In this document: piece by piece, positions 33,276 through 45,970 of the stretch
Position numbering within the stretch: position 1 is the first letter of the stretch
Layout of the letters: each line of letters begins with the position of its first letter
Assembly (NCBI RefSeq): GCF_027580225.2
Contig: NC_073352.2
Location: 1,242,501 to 1,306,500 of the forward strand
Direction: 5' to 3'
DNA: 64,000 nucleotides
Source of the DNA: Misgurnus anguillicaudatus
Lineage: Eukaryota > Chordata > Actinopteri > Cypriniformes > Cobitidae
The notes under the pieces: model-generated
The model's database searches: none
Seen by the model: only the letters and a program-made list of their open reading frames with translations
Told to the model about the DNA's origin: nothing
Made by a program: the position numbers and the translations under genes

Positions 33276-35400
33276 TAGAGAAAGTCTCTTTACAGACCTT
33301 GTATTCACAACACAGGGTAATTTAACAGAAATGTGATATTTATTATACATTAGTTGTGAGAAATGTTTCACAATGGCTTTATCAATGTTAGGTGTACCTG
33401 GCAGTTGGTTGTTTTTAAAGTTCGCAAAAACCATATAGAAGCTAGTTAGTTTAAGATTTACAACGCAGCTCCAGGATGTAAGAAATACCTTTGAAAAAGA
33501 AGAGAACTTAATAGCCGGCTGCATATATATTAGGCTACCTTATCTTGTCCTGGAAGCATTAAACCCTGGCCTAAAATACTAAATAAAGAAAATGACATGG
33601 TTTATATTGGTTTTAATCGTAGGCAAAATAGCTGATGATTTGTAATACTATTTAATAGCAAGTTTTTTAGTTGTTGTTTTTTTGCAGTGATTGCACAAAA
33701 AGTTTTTTCCATAACACGCACATATACAAATAACAACAATGTGCTTGTTGAGCATCTCATGCTTTGGTTTAGTCATGCGCGGGTGTGTACGTTATATCTG
33801 ACAAAATATTATATAAAAAAATACTGTAAATAGTGAATAAAGAGCCCAATATATTTAGTGTACAAAACATACCGAAATGCAAAGATACAGCCTAGTTTTT
33901 ATCTGAAACCTGATGTGATTGGAAGAAGAGCAGAATTAAGTAACTTGATGACTCACATCGGTTATTTAAGGGGGCGCGTGTGCTTGTTGAGGGCAGGAGA
34001 TGAGAATATCAGCTTCTGCGTCACAGCTCAGTCAGACAACCTTCGTTTTATTTATTCTACTCTTTGTTTTACTTTCAATTCACAGAAAATGAACTGGTAC
34101 AAAAGATGGGTAAAATCTTGATCTGTGTTTTCGAACACTGTATAAACGTTGATAAAACACTTGTGAATGTTTAAAAATATTAATAATTTACAAAAACAAA
34201 CTAGATCTCCATCCACATAGTTACTACAGTTTATGCCACAATATGTTTAAAGTGGAATGTTAACTCGATATGCACAATGTGTGTATGTGAATTTATAGAC
34301 TTCTATATGGACATAAATGCAATCTTAGTTTAACCATATACTAATTGAAAACGCCATGATGGATTATTAATTACGTTGGCAGTGAGTCATTCGACTGTCT
34401 GGCCTGGCAGAAAGCGAGTAATAGTCACTGTTTTGCTTTTTTTGTGATTTACCAACCCACCCTTACATTTGCACCCTCTCACAGCACCAACTTAATTTCT
34501 CAGGCTTTATCATAAATTGTGCAGCCTTGTTTTTTTCTTGAAAGGGTTATGTAATGCTGTATTTTTATTATTCTTCTTACTTTTAATTTTATAAAGTTTT
34601 TGCATAAAAGGTTTAGAAATACATGACTATTTCAAATCTTTAAAACACTCTGATTCTCTGAAATGAACACTCAAGCTTGTCCTTAAAAACTCACTAATGA
34701 TTGGCTTACATCTTTGCACAGGAAAAAGTGTCAATAAGCAAAATGTTGGAATGAAAAGTGCAATCAAAACTTGCAATTAAAACTAAAATATTAATGGACA
34801 GTAATAAAATAAGCCCAAAATAGTTTAGCTTTTCTGTTTCTACCTCACAATGCCGATCATAAGGTAACTAGCGATTACACCAGCTACAGACTGCATTCCG
34901 CCTCCTTCAGATTATTCAACACATATGCAAAGATGACACTGGCCCTTGCAAAGACGACGCCAGCTCTGACCTATAAACTGATTTATATATTTTTTTCCGA
35001 ATTGTTGTGATTTATTTGTATTATACATCGCTTTATATTTATAAAAATAAGAGAAAATACAGAAAAACAAAGGACACCAAAAATAGCAAAGTACGGCGGC
35101 TAAGATTAAACCGTACTAGTAAGCGGAGTATTAATGCACTGATTCTTGAAGCTTTGGCAAAAACATGTCCCACTAAGAAAAGTGCTAATTCTGTTGGAAA
35201 TTAATAACATTTTCATGAAGAAAAATAATCAATGTTATAATCAGGGGGTCCTTTGCACATATGTAAGGTTCTTTTATAGGTTTTTTTATTTTTTAATTAA
35301 TTTAATGATTATATGCTGGCCCATTGCCTACAAAATCAGCTGTCCTCGGTTAAGAGATAATAATTTCAACTTGATTAAAAAAGCCAAAAGTAATAATTGA
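33276..35400. other. Mostly unassigned AT-rich sequence
   Basis: No gene recognised. At 33948-34115 an AP-1-like ATGACTCAC followed by TTATTTAAGG and an acceptor-like CAATTCACAG before AAAATGAACTGGTACAAAAG could be a second promoter/exon; support is weak. Confidence 0.3.
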
Positions 35401-35403
35401 ATT

Positions 35404-35480
35404 GAATAATATATTTACTGTACCACATGAAAAAGTAATAATTGAATTGTACTCTTTCATGTGGTAAATATATTATTCAT
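35404..35480. repeat. Short inverted repeat (hairpin)
   Basis: GAATAATATATTTACTGTAC at 35404 and its near inverse GTGGTAAATATATTATTC ending about 35480, with CACATGAAAAAGT / ACTCTTTCATGTG inside. Stem about 28 bp, loop about 15 bp. Confidence 0.7.
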
Positions 35481-35534
35481 TGTAATATGCATCAAAAACT
35501 ACAAACAGTGAGTTTTGAACATGTCCCACATATT

Positions 35535-36112
35535 TGTCACCACCGTCAGATATTTATAAAAAGCAATAAAATCAGACAACTACAGGGTCAACTGCATTCC
35601 TGAGGACCCCATTTTCAAACCTTCAGCTCTACTGCATGCTTCAAGATCACTCAAGCTCCTGTATATGTTTGCTATTTTCTCTTAAATTTGTTCATAGTTT
35701 TGGACACTGCTACGTGACAACCATAACATGTCAACATCGTCATCTTTGTAAAAAAATATTAGATTAGATTATGAAATAAATGTATACTTTTTAAGAAGAG
35801 GTCTGAAGTATCTAACAACCGAGTAAACAAGATGGCTAATGTGAACAACTCATCTATTTTTTTATCTATATTAGGTTATTGTCACCACCGTCAGATGTCA
35901 CCACCGTCAGGTTTTCTGTCTTTTCTGACAGGTTTTATGTATTTTAGGAATTTATGATTTGATATTTGTTCATCACAGTGCTGAGGATTGTTATTTTTTG
36001 GACCAAATATTTACATAAAGTTTAAGCAAGAAGCCATTGACTTGAGTGGTATACATTTTGGAATAATGAGGCAAATGTCACCACCGTCAGATTAGTGTCA
36101 CCACCGTCAGAT
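35535..36112 (+). repeat. Five dispersed copies of TGTCACCACCGTCAG
   Basis: Exact 15-mers at 35535, 35880, 35896, 36076 and 36096, all in the same orientation, two of the pairs nearly adjacent. The surrounding sequence is AT-rich and unique. It may be a subterminal motif of a transposon or a binding-site cluster. Confidence 0.85.
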
Positions 36113-36186
36113 GGTGTTTTATTTGTTTTAAATGAATATGCTTACAATATGTTTCTTCAGTGCTGTTGAGTTGTTAAATTGGTAGT

Positions 36187-36915
36187 CTCTATTACAGTTT
36201 TTCCAATTGCTAACACAATTTTGCAAACTAGTCTGGTTTTATCAAAAAACTTAACACAATTTACAAAACCACACACCCAAATAGCAAAATACCACATATA
36301 TCATGCAAAATGAAGCACTCCAACCGAAACTACGTATAACATTATCAAAATCAAACTTAGACAAAAATCTGGTAATATGAATGAAGTGTGTTCCAATTTG
36401 TGTGAAACCAACTACACACAGTTGGGCATAATGAAAAGTGCACTTTTCTTTAGTATGCTTTGCCATAATACTAAAATATGTATTAGATTGTTCACATGCA
36501 CAACAATATTTGCAGATACACACACATGCTGTTGAATTTTTTTTATTTTTCACCAAACAAGTCATAACGCCTCGTCCACATCACAGGCAATATATTCCCT
36601 TGCCAGACATCGAGGGAAGAAGCACCTTGAGCGCCTTTTCCATCCCTAAATTGCACCAACATCAATCTCATCATATGTCTCTTCCATAGTCTGCAAAAAG
36701 AGGCATGCGCACAAAGGGCTGGTGGTCATATACCTTCCATATAACTCTTCTATGGGGTTCAAAAATGGCAAGTATGGTGGGAGGTATTGCACGATAAATG
36801 TTTTGGACTGGAGCTACACGATGAAAGCTCACGTTGTGCCATACTACAACATACCGGTTTCTTTGGTCTACATCATTCATACACTCTGATGGTATGAGAA
36901 TGTTGTGGAGTCAAA
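36187..36915 (-). pseudogene. Tc1/IS630-type transposase fossil
   Basis: The minus-strand frame at 36671-36880 reads NRYVVVWHNVSFHRVAPVQN, then after damage RRVIWKVYDHQPFVRMPLF. This matches the DDE region of fish Tc1/IS630-like transposases, where a D-N-V-S-F-H-R block precedes a PPYSP-type block and WKVYDxQPxxRxxL; the conserved Asp is His here and the PPYSP block is lost. The sequence from TACAGTTTTTCCAATTGC (36193) may be the element's end. Dead remnant. Confidence 0.7.
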
Positions 36916-37522
36916 ACCCACGGCGGCAGCTCGCAAAATAAAGCTACCGAAATGTCCGCCTGGCTGTCTTAAAGAAATAAATTCCTTTCTGGATTCGCGT
37001 TGTTCACTCATTTGTAAATAAATCTCCTAAAATATCATAATTTCCCCCATGGGTTTAGTTTCATGCACAAATACATTTAAATCAACAAAGGATGATTAGG
37101 CTACGTCTTTGTTTCACGAGTTCGCATTAACATGTAATCGATAGGGAATGAGATAAAGCATATTTGGCGTGCTGTCCGAGGAGAGGGCTCCGAGCTCGGA
37201 AATTTAGCCCGAACCCAGAGTACTCCCCTCTCTTTAACTGTGATGAATGAATCTAGATAAGAGTGAGGTGATAGGGTTGAGGAGGGATGCTGCAAAATAT
37301 CTGTCACGGGACAGAGGTGAGGGACTGCCATTTATAGGCACCTCTTTGCACTGATTGGTTGGATCACATGACCATGCTCCTCCCGAACTTAGTTAAATAA
37401 ACTTCATTTCACGAGTTTGCATTAACATGTAATCGATAGGGAATGAGATAAAGCATATTTGGCATGCTGTCCGAGGAGAGGGCTCCGAGCTCGGAAATTT
37501 AGCCCGAACCCAGAGTACTCCC

Positions 37523-38275
37523 CAAAAATGCCACATAAATGACAGACAGCAGCCAGAAAAAACATCCCCAAAAAGTGTAAGCGTAAAGACCTATAGAAAG
37601 CGGTGGGAAAACTAGTGGTTTGACTGGGAGGGCTCTCGCAGCATCCGACGGGGGCATTGTCTGAGATGCTCGCAGCATCGGACGGGAAAGCCCCGCCAGC
37701 AGTCAAACGGTGAGGGCATTTGCAAACTAGAACAAGGTGCGGAATTAAACGACTTAAGGCCAATTCACTGGAAGGCCGCTGCAGTGTCCAACGAGAGCTT
37801 TGGTTGAGATGCTAGCAGCATCGAACGAGACGTCTCCACATGCAGAGGGGAAATGCTGGTGAGGACGGTGAGAAATTTAATAAGCGAGATAAGCAAAATT
37901 CGAATAAGGCGTTTGACCGGGAAGACCCTCGCAGCATCTGACGGGGGCTTTGACTGAGGTGCTCACGGCATCAGACGGGAAGTTCCTGCCAGCAGTCAAA
38001 CGGGAATGCTTTACGATACATTTTTTAAATAAGCAAAATTAAGCGTCCAAACGGGAGGACCCTCGCTGCATCCGAAGGGAGCTTGAGCGAAGATGCTCGC
38101 TGCATCGGATGGGTAGGTCCCGCCTGTATTAAAAAGGAAATGCTTGATATAAGGTTTAAAAAGCAAAAATTTTGGTGTTCGACCAGGAGAACCCTTGCAG
38201 CGTCCGAAGGGAGCTTTAACGGAGATACTCACAGCATCGAACGGGTAGGTCCTGTTGCAAATTCAACATAAAAAT
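37523..38275. repeat. Degenerate 130-150-bp repeats inside the split-repeat element
   Basis: About five diverged copies near 37610, 37770, 37905, 38040 and 38170, each with CTCGCAGCATCYGACGGG, GGAGCTTTG, GATGCTCGCAGCATCGGACG and GTCAAACGG. A further copy lies at 39470-39570. GCAGCATC repeats within a unit in direct orientation; GATGCT/AGCATC gives local dyads. Confidence 0.75.
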
Positions 38276-39888
38276 ATAAAGGTAAGAAAATTATGAGTGA
38301 TGAGTGATGGGGCTCGACCAGCGATTTGAAGGGGCAAAACTTAAATTGGTGAAAGAAAATCCCGCACTGCCTACAAACGGGGAGCCCATACAACGACGTG
38401 CACGGTAGAGTGCAACTGTGTGTGAAAAAAAATGCTGGGAAAAAATATATATGAATACTGTACATACAGTATATTCTCACAAGTATAAACGCACGCAGAT
38501 AAATATACATATAATTATTTATTCATTTTAATGAATGAACAGGTGAAGCAAACAAAACAAACTAGGCGTACACGAGATTTTCTGATATGCAAGTGGTTGA
38601 ATCTAATGTAGAATTTGAATGATTCTGACATCCGGCAACTGAGGGCCTAAGTTTGTTGATTAGAGAGGCCGTTTGGAGCGGGAGTGGTTGGGGCACTGAT
38701 GCTGAATGAATTAGCTGAATGAAAATTTAATTGCTTGGATATCAGACTGGATTAAAACAAATTTTACCAAAATCTCGTAGCCAATTAAATTCAGTTGTCG
38801 ATGAAAAGAGGATCAAAACAAGTTTCGACCAGGATCGTCTGTACTGCAGGTAATTTAGTAGCGAATTATATAATTGGATGGGGTTCCGTAAACTGAAAAT
38901 AGAAAGTGCCCCTTCTTAAAATTGAAAGTCTTACTTTGTTTGAAGAAAAACAAGATTGTATCAAGGTTTTAGAACTTTTTAATCAGAAGTTGTAGGGTAG
39001 ATGACTGGACTGAAATTTTAGATGACTGCAAATCCTGAACAGTGAAAAAAGCAAAAAAACAAAATGAACACTGCGTCCAGCGTGCGGGCAGTATGGATGG
39101 AGCGGTAAGGGGAGTGGTGACCGAGCCGAAAGGCGGAAAGGCACCTAGACATTAAGTCAATTGTAATGGGCGGCATGGAGTTTGGGCAAATGGGCTTATT
39201 TCTAAATATAGTTTTGATGACGGGTGAGAGTTTTAGAGTTGTTTATAGCTGATGAAGGTTTGCCAAAGATTAGATTATAAAAATTAATGCCACTTAATTA
39301 GCCTGAATGACTTAACTGTTGAATAAATGAGATGCCCAACAAAGAAAAATCCGGAAACGGACCTGAAATGCCCATGGCATCGGAGAGGTAGGCCCCATAT
39401 GCAGTCGAAACAAGAGTGCATATATTAAAAGGCGTGAATTTTTTGGAGCAAAACTGGGCATCGAATTTAAATATTTGACAGGGAGGACCCTCGCAGTGTC
39501 TGCGGGAGCTTTAGCTGGAATGCTCACAGCACCAGACGGGTAGGTCCCACCTGCGGTCGAATGGGGCTCACCCAGCACTTTGAAGGGGCAAGACAAATAA
39601 ACAGAAGAAAGAAACTTTGCATAGTTTCTGATTGGGGGAAATGTGCAGTAATGCAAATAGCAGAGCTTAAAAAGAAAACTATTGTTATTTAATGACAATA
39701 TAATGAGGTTTAGACAAGCAGCAAATGCTGATAGAAATTTACGTGAAATAAGAGCTGATATGCAAGCGCTGAGCAATTAGAAAAAACACAATTGAATTGG
39801 CATGTGAACATGCGAATGTGATTGGTAACAGCGGGAATGCTCAGGTGTTGGAAACGAGCAAATTAATTAGTTCCAGGTGTGGTTTCCT

Positions 39889-40010
39889 TACACTGTAAAA
39901 ATCCAATTAATGAAATGTTGGACGGGCAAAAAAAAATATATATATATAACCAATTTTCTTAGTTACTAAAAAATAATTAATTGGGCCAACAAATAGATTT
40001 TTACAGTGTA
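39889..40010. mobile_element. 122-bp palindromic MITE
   Basis: Ends TACACTGTAAAAATC and GATTTTTACAGTGTA are exact inverse complements, with further symmetry inward (CCAATTAAT / ATTAATTGG). It lies inside the split-repeat element. Confidence 0.85.
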
Positions 40011-42660
40011 GAGAAAAAAAGAGTTCATGGTTAAATTATTTACCGTTGAATAATACCTTTGGAGGATAGGGTAAATGTCTCTGAATATAAATCGAGGTAT
40101 CAAGATTTTACCTGGTGACTTTGTAAAAACGGTTTTGTATGATGACTTACTAGGGATGGACTTGCATCCAGTTCTGATGCCGGCAGGCTAACTACCGGTG
40201 ATGGAAAAAAATTAATACGATTTTGCTCCCTGGCACATGCGTGGCAGTTAAATTTGATTCCGAAGACCATCGTAAAAGCATAGCGAGGGGGCGCAGGGTT
40301 TCGTTGACAAATTTAGAAAATTTGAGCGTTTTCAATTTTATTTAGAATGCTATACCAGAGCAGCATGTAGGACAGAACAAAATTTTAGATGAGAGGAGTT
40401 TACATTTAAAACAAAACTGGCTAAGGAGATTAAATACGACAACGCTATATGACCGAAATATAGCTTAAAACCCAGAAACCCGAAGGAGGTGGATGGGTCC
40501 CATGATTTGCACTCAGCGATGCCAAAATGCCAGGATCTTTAAAACTTTTTGAACTGTGAGGGAGATCTGCTGGAAAAGCATCGGGTGGTTAGATTGAGAT
40601 TTTTCAGCAAATATGGGAATTGCATAGTTACATTAAATTAAACAGAAAACCCAACTTTTTTGCGACTGATTTCCCCACAAGTTAAATAAACCGTGATGCG
40701 GAATTGAATGCGGTAGCCTATATTACGCCAGCGGGCGTTAAATGAATGCTGCGAATCAGGGTATTAGACTAACGTCAACTTTCCCATGGTCTATACTTGC
40801 AGGTTTTTATTTTACGGGCTGGTTAAAAATAGGAAAAAACGCTTAAAGAAAGATTAAGAGATTACCTTGTGCGGCATATGATTTAAACAGCTCGGGATCT
40901 GCAGAGGCAGATTGGAATAATATATTTTTCGAGTATGCAGGGATCCTGGGACAGAATTAAGCAATGATTAATGTCAGACATCATTTAAATGGTAAAATCA
41001 GCGTCATAGCTCCACCATCGACTACAAAAGAACTAATCGACTGGCAGGTGACGAATATAGAGTTAGATTTTGAAATAAATAACCCCCTAACGTGAAGGAA
41101 ACATGCGAAGCGCGCTGCTGAGGGTGCTGAAAAACCCTGGTAAGCTGTATATCCATCAGGGTATGACACGAAGGAACAGCTTTTAACGTCGGCGGCAAGG
41201 ATGGAGCTAGTTAGTGCACTTAGGGAACAAAACACCGTCCTGTAGAAGGACATACTTTAACACTTTAACACTTTAACGCCGGGCACGATAGAGCCACGGT
41301 GTCGGCAGTAAATGATCGTCTTGATAGCGGGAAAAACCATTAAAGTAAGTTCGTATTGGGGGTCTGTGACGAGAAAACGCAATATATTCTAAAATAGTGT
41401 GTAATAAGTGAGTTTGGTCCGCCTGGTAGCGTATCACCAGCAGCTGGAGACGCTGCTTCTAGATAACTTATATAATGGCAAATGTGAGATCGCACGACTC
41501 GAAAAACTACAGAACTGACTGACAAATTTGATTTAAAAGTATGATTCGGGCCGGTGGTGATAGCGGAAAAGTCTGCCGTTGTGATAAAAGCGTGAGCGGT
41601 TGCTTATTAGGTTTGCAACTAGAGGGAAAAGCAGAGCAAATTATTTCTGTACAGTAGCTAAATCAATACAAAACGAAGGATGTAAGTACAATACTTTAAG
41701 AGTAACGTGGAAAGAAAAATCAACACGGTCTACATTGAGATCGAGAAGTCCGAGTTGCGGAGGAAAATATTGATAAAAAGGGGAAGCATATATTATATCG
41801 ATTAAAAAACAATGACTATTTTGGGTCCCTGTGTTAATAATCCGTGCATTTCAAAACGATTGCATGGGGAAGTACTGAATGAATAAGGATCGGTGGTCTG
41901 CGGAGGCAATCTCCCGTTATAGTTGGTGATATTTAGAACAGGTTGAACTAAAAACAGAGGAATGAGAGATAATAGCGTCAGGGCTTGAGCCGCTAGCGGA
42001 GGCAGCCTCACGCTAGGAAGCACCTGAAGTTAACATCCTATGGACAAAAATACAGATGAGGAAAACGGATTGCGACGCTGGTGGATATAACAGAAATATT
42101 TGGTGAAATGGAAGCGGGAGCCACTGTTATGCGGGCGAGGGAACAGATTGAAACCGGCGCTCTAGGACGCGGCCCGGACCTGCCGAGCGCCTGCCACCGG
42201 TGGTGAGAGGCATTAGGAAAAAACCCGGTACTCTGAGGAGTAGGGTGGAAGGTGGAGGGCGCGAAATTTGGGCCCGGTGGCCTTGCTTGCTAGATGAGTA
42301 CGAGAGGCTCAATGGGAAATGTTTAGTAGTCTGAAAGGAGACATTTAGTCATAGGGTTAAACCTGCGCGAAAGATATAGTTCAATAGTGATCGTTTCGAG
42401 GCTTTTATCAGTCCGTGTATCAGTCCGTGTTTAATGATTCGCCTCGATTGGGCCGGATAGGAACCGAGGCGAAAAAATGGCGGACGTCTCGCTGGCAGGG
42501 GCGAGAGTAGGATTCGGCGTCCTGGTGTGAAGTGGAAAGTGTTGGTTAATATCCCCAAATTTTCAGGTAGAAAGAAATTAATCCTTGCTGGGTAAGAGAA
42601 AGCATGTCGTCGCACAACAACGCTCGAAACCGGATGTGACGACACATGGGCGGGGCCAAA
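40011..42660. other. Interior of the split-repeat element without recognisable genes
   Basis: Short ORFs only, none of which resembles a known protein. Base composition is moderate and no further tandem repeats are obvious. Confidence 0.5.
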
Positions 42661-42750
42661 TGCTGCAAAAAATCTGTCACGGGGCAGAGGTGAGGGACTG
42701 CCATTTATAGGACCATGCTCCTCCCGAAATTAGTTAAATAAACTTCATTT

Positions 42751-44154
42751 TGAGAAATAACAATAAAATAAATAAGCCTACACAAAATATGTTACACTTA
42801 AATAATTATCAGATTGAAAAAACAAATAAAAAATAATTTGAGTTTCTGTTCTTTTTTTTGTGACGCGCTGTAAAATGAAAGCAGCAGAAAGCATTGCATG
42901 TTTTTAATGATTTTAAATAAGCACAATGTTTTCTCTTTATTTTGAGTTTACACAAATAAAAATACACCATTTACAGTTTCGATTGTTGATTTACTTTTAT
43001 CTGTATGACCATAAATTTAGGGTAATTTAAGCTGCAAGGTCATCACGCGTATGATGTTCACCGGCGCATGTACACCGACGTAGCGCAGGGCTGCGTTAAA
43101 TGACATGATTAAACTTTCGATTTAACATAGCTTATTACGAGTTTTTGGGACATTCATTTGGAATCACTGTACTCATATAAATTAAATGAATGATTATATG
43201 ATATAATCAACTTATCGGGCCATTAGGCTGCCTATAAGCGCAGCGTGGTGCTGACCGCTCAGCTGTCAATCTTCTGTTCTTCAGATCGACACTCACAAAG
43301 TTTCACATTAAATGATAAGATGTTTGTCCAAAAACAAAAGGCAAAATACTGAATACTACTCATATGGGACTGCAAGACATTAGTCGAATCTGTTTGTAAG
43401 GAAACTTACATTATTCCCATGGAAGAGAATGGTAATTAAAACTTGAGGCAGAAGGTGTTTCATTTGTTTTCAGATGAAACAAGGTCGAGGTACCCGCGGG
43501 TGAACCGCATAATATTTGATGTAACGGGTGTAATAATATTAACGTTTCATTTGCGTTGTAGACGCAGGTGGGACAAGAGTAAACTGCGGGTCTAACATCC
43601 AAGACCAAAATTCGACTCGATTCCGATAGGTAGCAGTTTTTAAAGGGCCCAGTTCTTATTTGTGTTTAAGATCTGTCTGAAGACAGTTAAAGGTTTCTAT
43701 TTACTGCGATTTGCGGTGTGACCAGGTCGGGGTCACAGTCTTTATGTCAAACGGGCCGGGTGTGGAATAAAATGCTGCTGATGTAGGATAACTGGTCAGG
43801 TCTTCTGTCAATCACAGATGTGCGGATTATCAAACAGAACTGTGCATGACATTGCAGCAGCTCTGTAACGCTAAACACGAGCACGAACTTGCGACGCACA
43901 CTACATTAAAACTACAATGAAAGATCCGTATGAAGCTATAAAACGTATTTTTTAAGAAAATACAGTTTAGATCAAACATAGAAACGCAATACGCTATAAA
44001 TATAAAGAAAAGTAAATGACAGCATGAAAATTATAAAAAAATTACATGTTAGTTTACTGTAGCCTATTTTCTACATTTAAAAAAATAATGTACATTTATA
44101 ATCATCATGGGCGCCCCCTGCCGCCACAGCTGGAAAAAATCCTAGAGGAAACAC
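42751..44154. other. Unassigned sequence ending in a possible hAT terminus
   Basis: No gene. The right end ATCCTAGAGGAAACACTG (about 44137-44154) resembles the terminus of fish hAT-like elements (CAGTGTTTCC...), but I did not find the partner end. Confidence 0.3.
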
Positions 44155-44634
44155 TGTATGTATATATTCAACAGCTACTTACTCATTAAAATTAGGTAAA
44201 AAGTATCTCTTCAAATCAAAGTTAATTCATGTCAGTTAATAGCAATTATTTATTCAGAGAAGGTAAAATGTACCTCCACAATAAAGACATTCAGATGGTT
44301 CATCAGATCAATGTATTTAATCCAAAAAAATTCCATGAAACACTCAAAATAAAGTGCAGCACAACAGCTTAACACAACATTTCAAGTAATGAACCCTGTT
44401 TTATAACTCACTGATCTACCAAATGTTGTTTCAATAATGTTGGATAATAAAACATATCCCTGTTTAGGAGATCAGAGCAGTGCTGGATGTCCAATCATAT
44501 TAGATTTTCTTGTATCTAAACTCTTAGACTAAACTCTTTGTGTCTCTTCAGATTTACACAACAGTGACTGACCAAATCTGTGGTCCAGGTACATTCATAA
44601 CAAATAACCGAACAGCCTTGTTTATATGCAGCAA
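44155..44634. other. No gene seen
   Basis: AT-rich. GTTTTATAACTCACT and AATGTTGTTTCA near 44400-44435 recur near 45520-45570, on the other side of the inserted MITE, suggesting an older short repeat. Confidence 0.35.
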
Positions 44635-45432
44635 TAGCTGCGTTTACATGGACATTTGTAATCCGTTTAAATGATCAATCTGAATAAAAATGCTCCATGT
44701 AAACACCTCAATCGGACTAAAAAGTGCCAATCTGATTAAAAATCTAATCCGCTTGTTAGGGGTGGTTTATACCTTTTGTAATCCGTTCAAAGGACATGTA
44801 TACACTTGATCGGCTGGATAACTGAAACTGGGACGCTCTGCGCATGTGCCATCTTCTTTTCTTTTAATGGCGGTTGGCAAACCCACTGAAAAGTGCATTT
44901 CCGCCACCTACAGGATGGGAGTGTGGAGCATATGCACACGTGCAATGACGTAGAATTGGCGTAATGACATGTGATGCAAATAACTCGAGTTTGTTTTGTT
45001 AAAGGAAGTCACAAGAAGTGATTGTCTTGTTAATCTTGTTCCTATTATCCTTCCAATTCCCCATAAAGTGATACAAGACAGCGCTGTCTGGTAAGTCCAT
45101 GATTTATACTTTGATCCACAAACACGTGTGTTTGGACTCGCGAACGGTCTGCGTGAAGTAAAATATGCTTTTTGGGCACACGTGAATGGGTGTTTTTGCT
45201 GCTGCTTTATAATCAGAGTGAGGCACAAAGCAAATCTTGAAACAGCGCGAAACTACATTTGTGCAATGTGCGCATGTCAAATGATCAAATCTGATTTAAA
45301 TCTTGTGTGATATAAACATGCACATCAATCCGATCACATTATTAAGTGTTCATGTAAACGCTATGATAGGATTTATTAATCGGAAGGATTTTAATCCGAT
45401 GGAGGCAAAATGTGTCCATGTAAACGTAGCTA
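44635..45432. mobile_element. MITE with TAGCTGCGTTTACATGGACA-type ends
   Basis: The left end TAGCTGCGTTTACATGGACA and the right end, read inward, TAGCTACGTTTACATGGACA are 20-bp inverted repeats with one mismatch. Several internal CATGTAAAC / GTTTACATG words give further symmetry. No ORF of note and no clear TSD. Confidence 0.8.
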
Positions 45433-45449
45433 ATGATGCACCAAATTAT

Positions 45450-45470
45450 CAAAAAAAAAAAAAAAAACAC
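45450..45470. repeat. Poly-A run
   Basis: About 18 consecutive A bases just after the MITE. Confidence 0.9.
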
Positions 45471-45660
45471 ACAGAATAAAGTGCTAAATAAATCTTCACA
45501 CAACAATAAACAATTTGACTTGTTTTATAACTCACTAAGATAACAGTTTCAAATGTTGTTTCAGGATAATGGGCTACTGCAAACAACACATGCCACTTAT
45601 TTTAAATATCAAAAGCACACACACAAACTCCACATGGTTGTTTCTGTGCATGTACACACA

Positions 45661-45970
45661 GCAAAATCACCAGTGTTAATTTAACTCTGTGAGAGTTATT
45701 TTTAACACTTCTGGTGTATATATAATTCACACTGGCCATAGTTATAATAACACTTTTAAAAGTGTTAACGAATTAACACTGACTGAGAGTTCAACATTTA
45801 ACTCCTATGGGGTAAATTCACCAGTGTTAATTTAACTCTGTGAGAATCATTTTAACACTTTTTTGGTGTATGTATAATCCACACTGGCCATAGTAATATT
45901 AACACTTTTAAAAGTGTTAATGAATTAACACTGACTAAGAGTTCAATATTTCACTCTTATGGGAGTTAAT
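45661..45970. repeat. Two tandem copies of a 151-bp unit
   Basis: TCACCAGTGTTAATTTAACT begins at 45667 and 45818. Each unit continues with CACACTGGCCATAGT and AACACTTTTAAAAGTGTTAA, the latter a perfect 20-bp palindrome in the second copy. Confidence 0.9.

Larger units (their letters stand above)
37115..42750 (-). mobile_element. Element with split direct repeats (DIRS/Ngaro-like organisation), non-coding
   Basis: Two blocks recur. Block A (minus strand: promoter-like, with CCAATCAG and TATAAATGGCAG) is at 42750-42661 and 37409-37288. Block B (starts GGGAGTACTCTGGG, ends GCGAACTCGTG/GCAAACTCGTG) is at 37523-37410 and 37228-37115. Read on the minus strand the order is A1 - 5.1 kb - B1 - A2 - B2, with B1 and A2 directly adjacent and A2-B2 separated by about 60 bp. 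This is the split direct repeat layout of DIRS-group elements such as Ngaro and PAT. A1 lacks about 31 bp including the CCAAT box. The interior has no ORF above about 154 codons and no RT or tyrosine recombinase I can recognise. Alternative: an internally deleted copy tandem to a longer copy of some other element. Confidence 0.6.

Noticed and set aside
37422..42645. Minus ORFs of 61-154 codons inside the split-repeat element as RT or recombinase genes
   Set aside because: I could find no RT YxDD box or tyrosine-recombinase R..HxxR..Y pattern in them.
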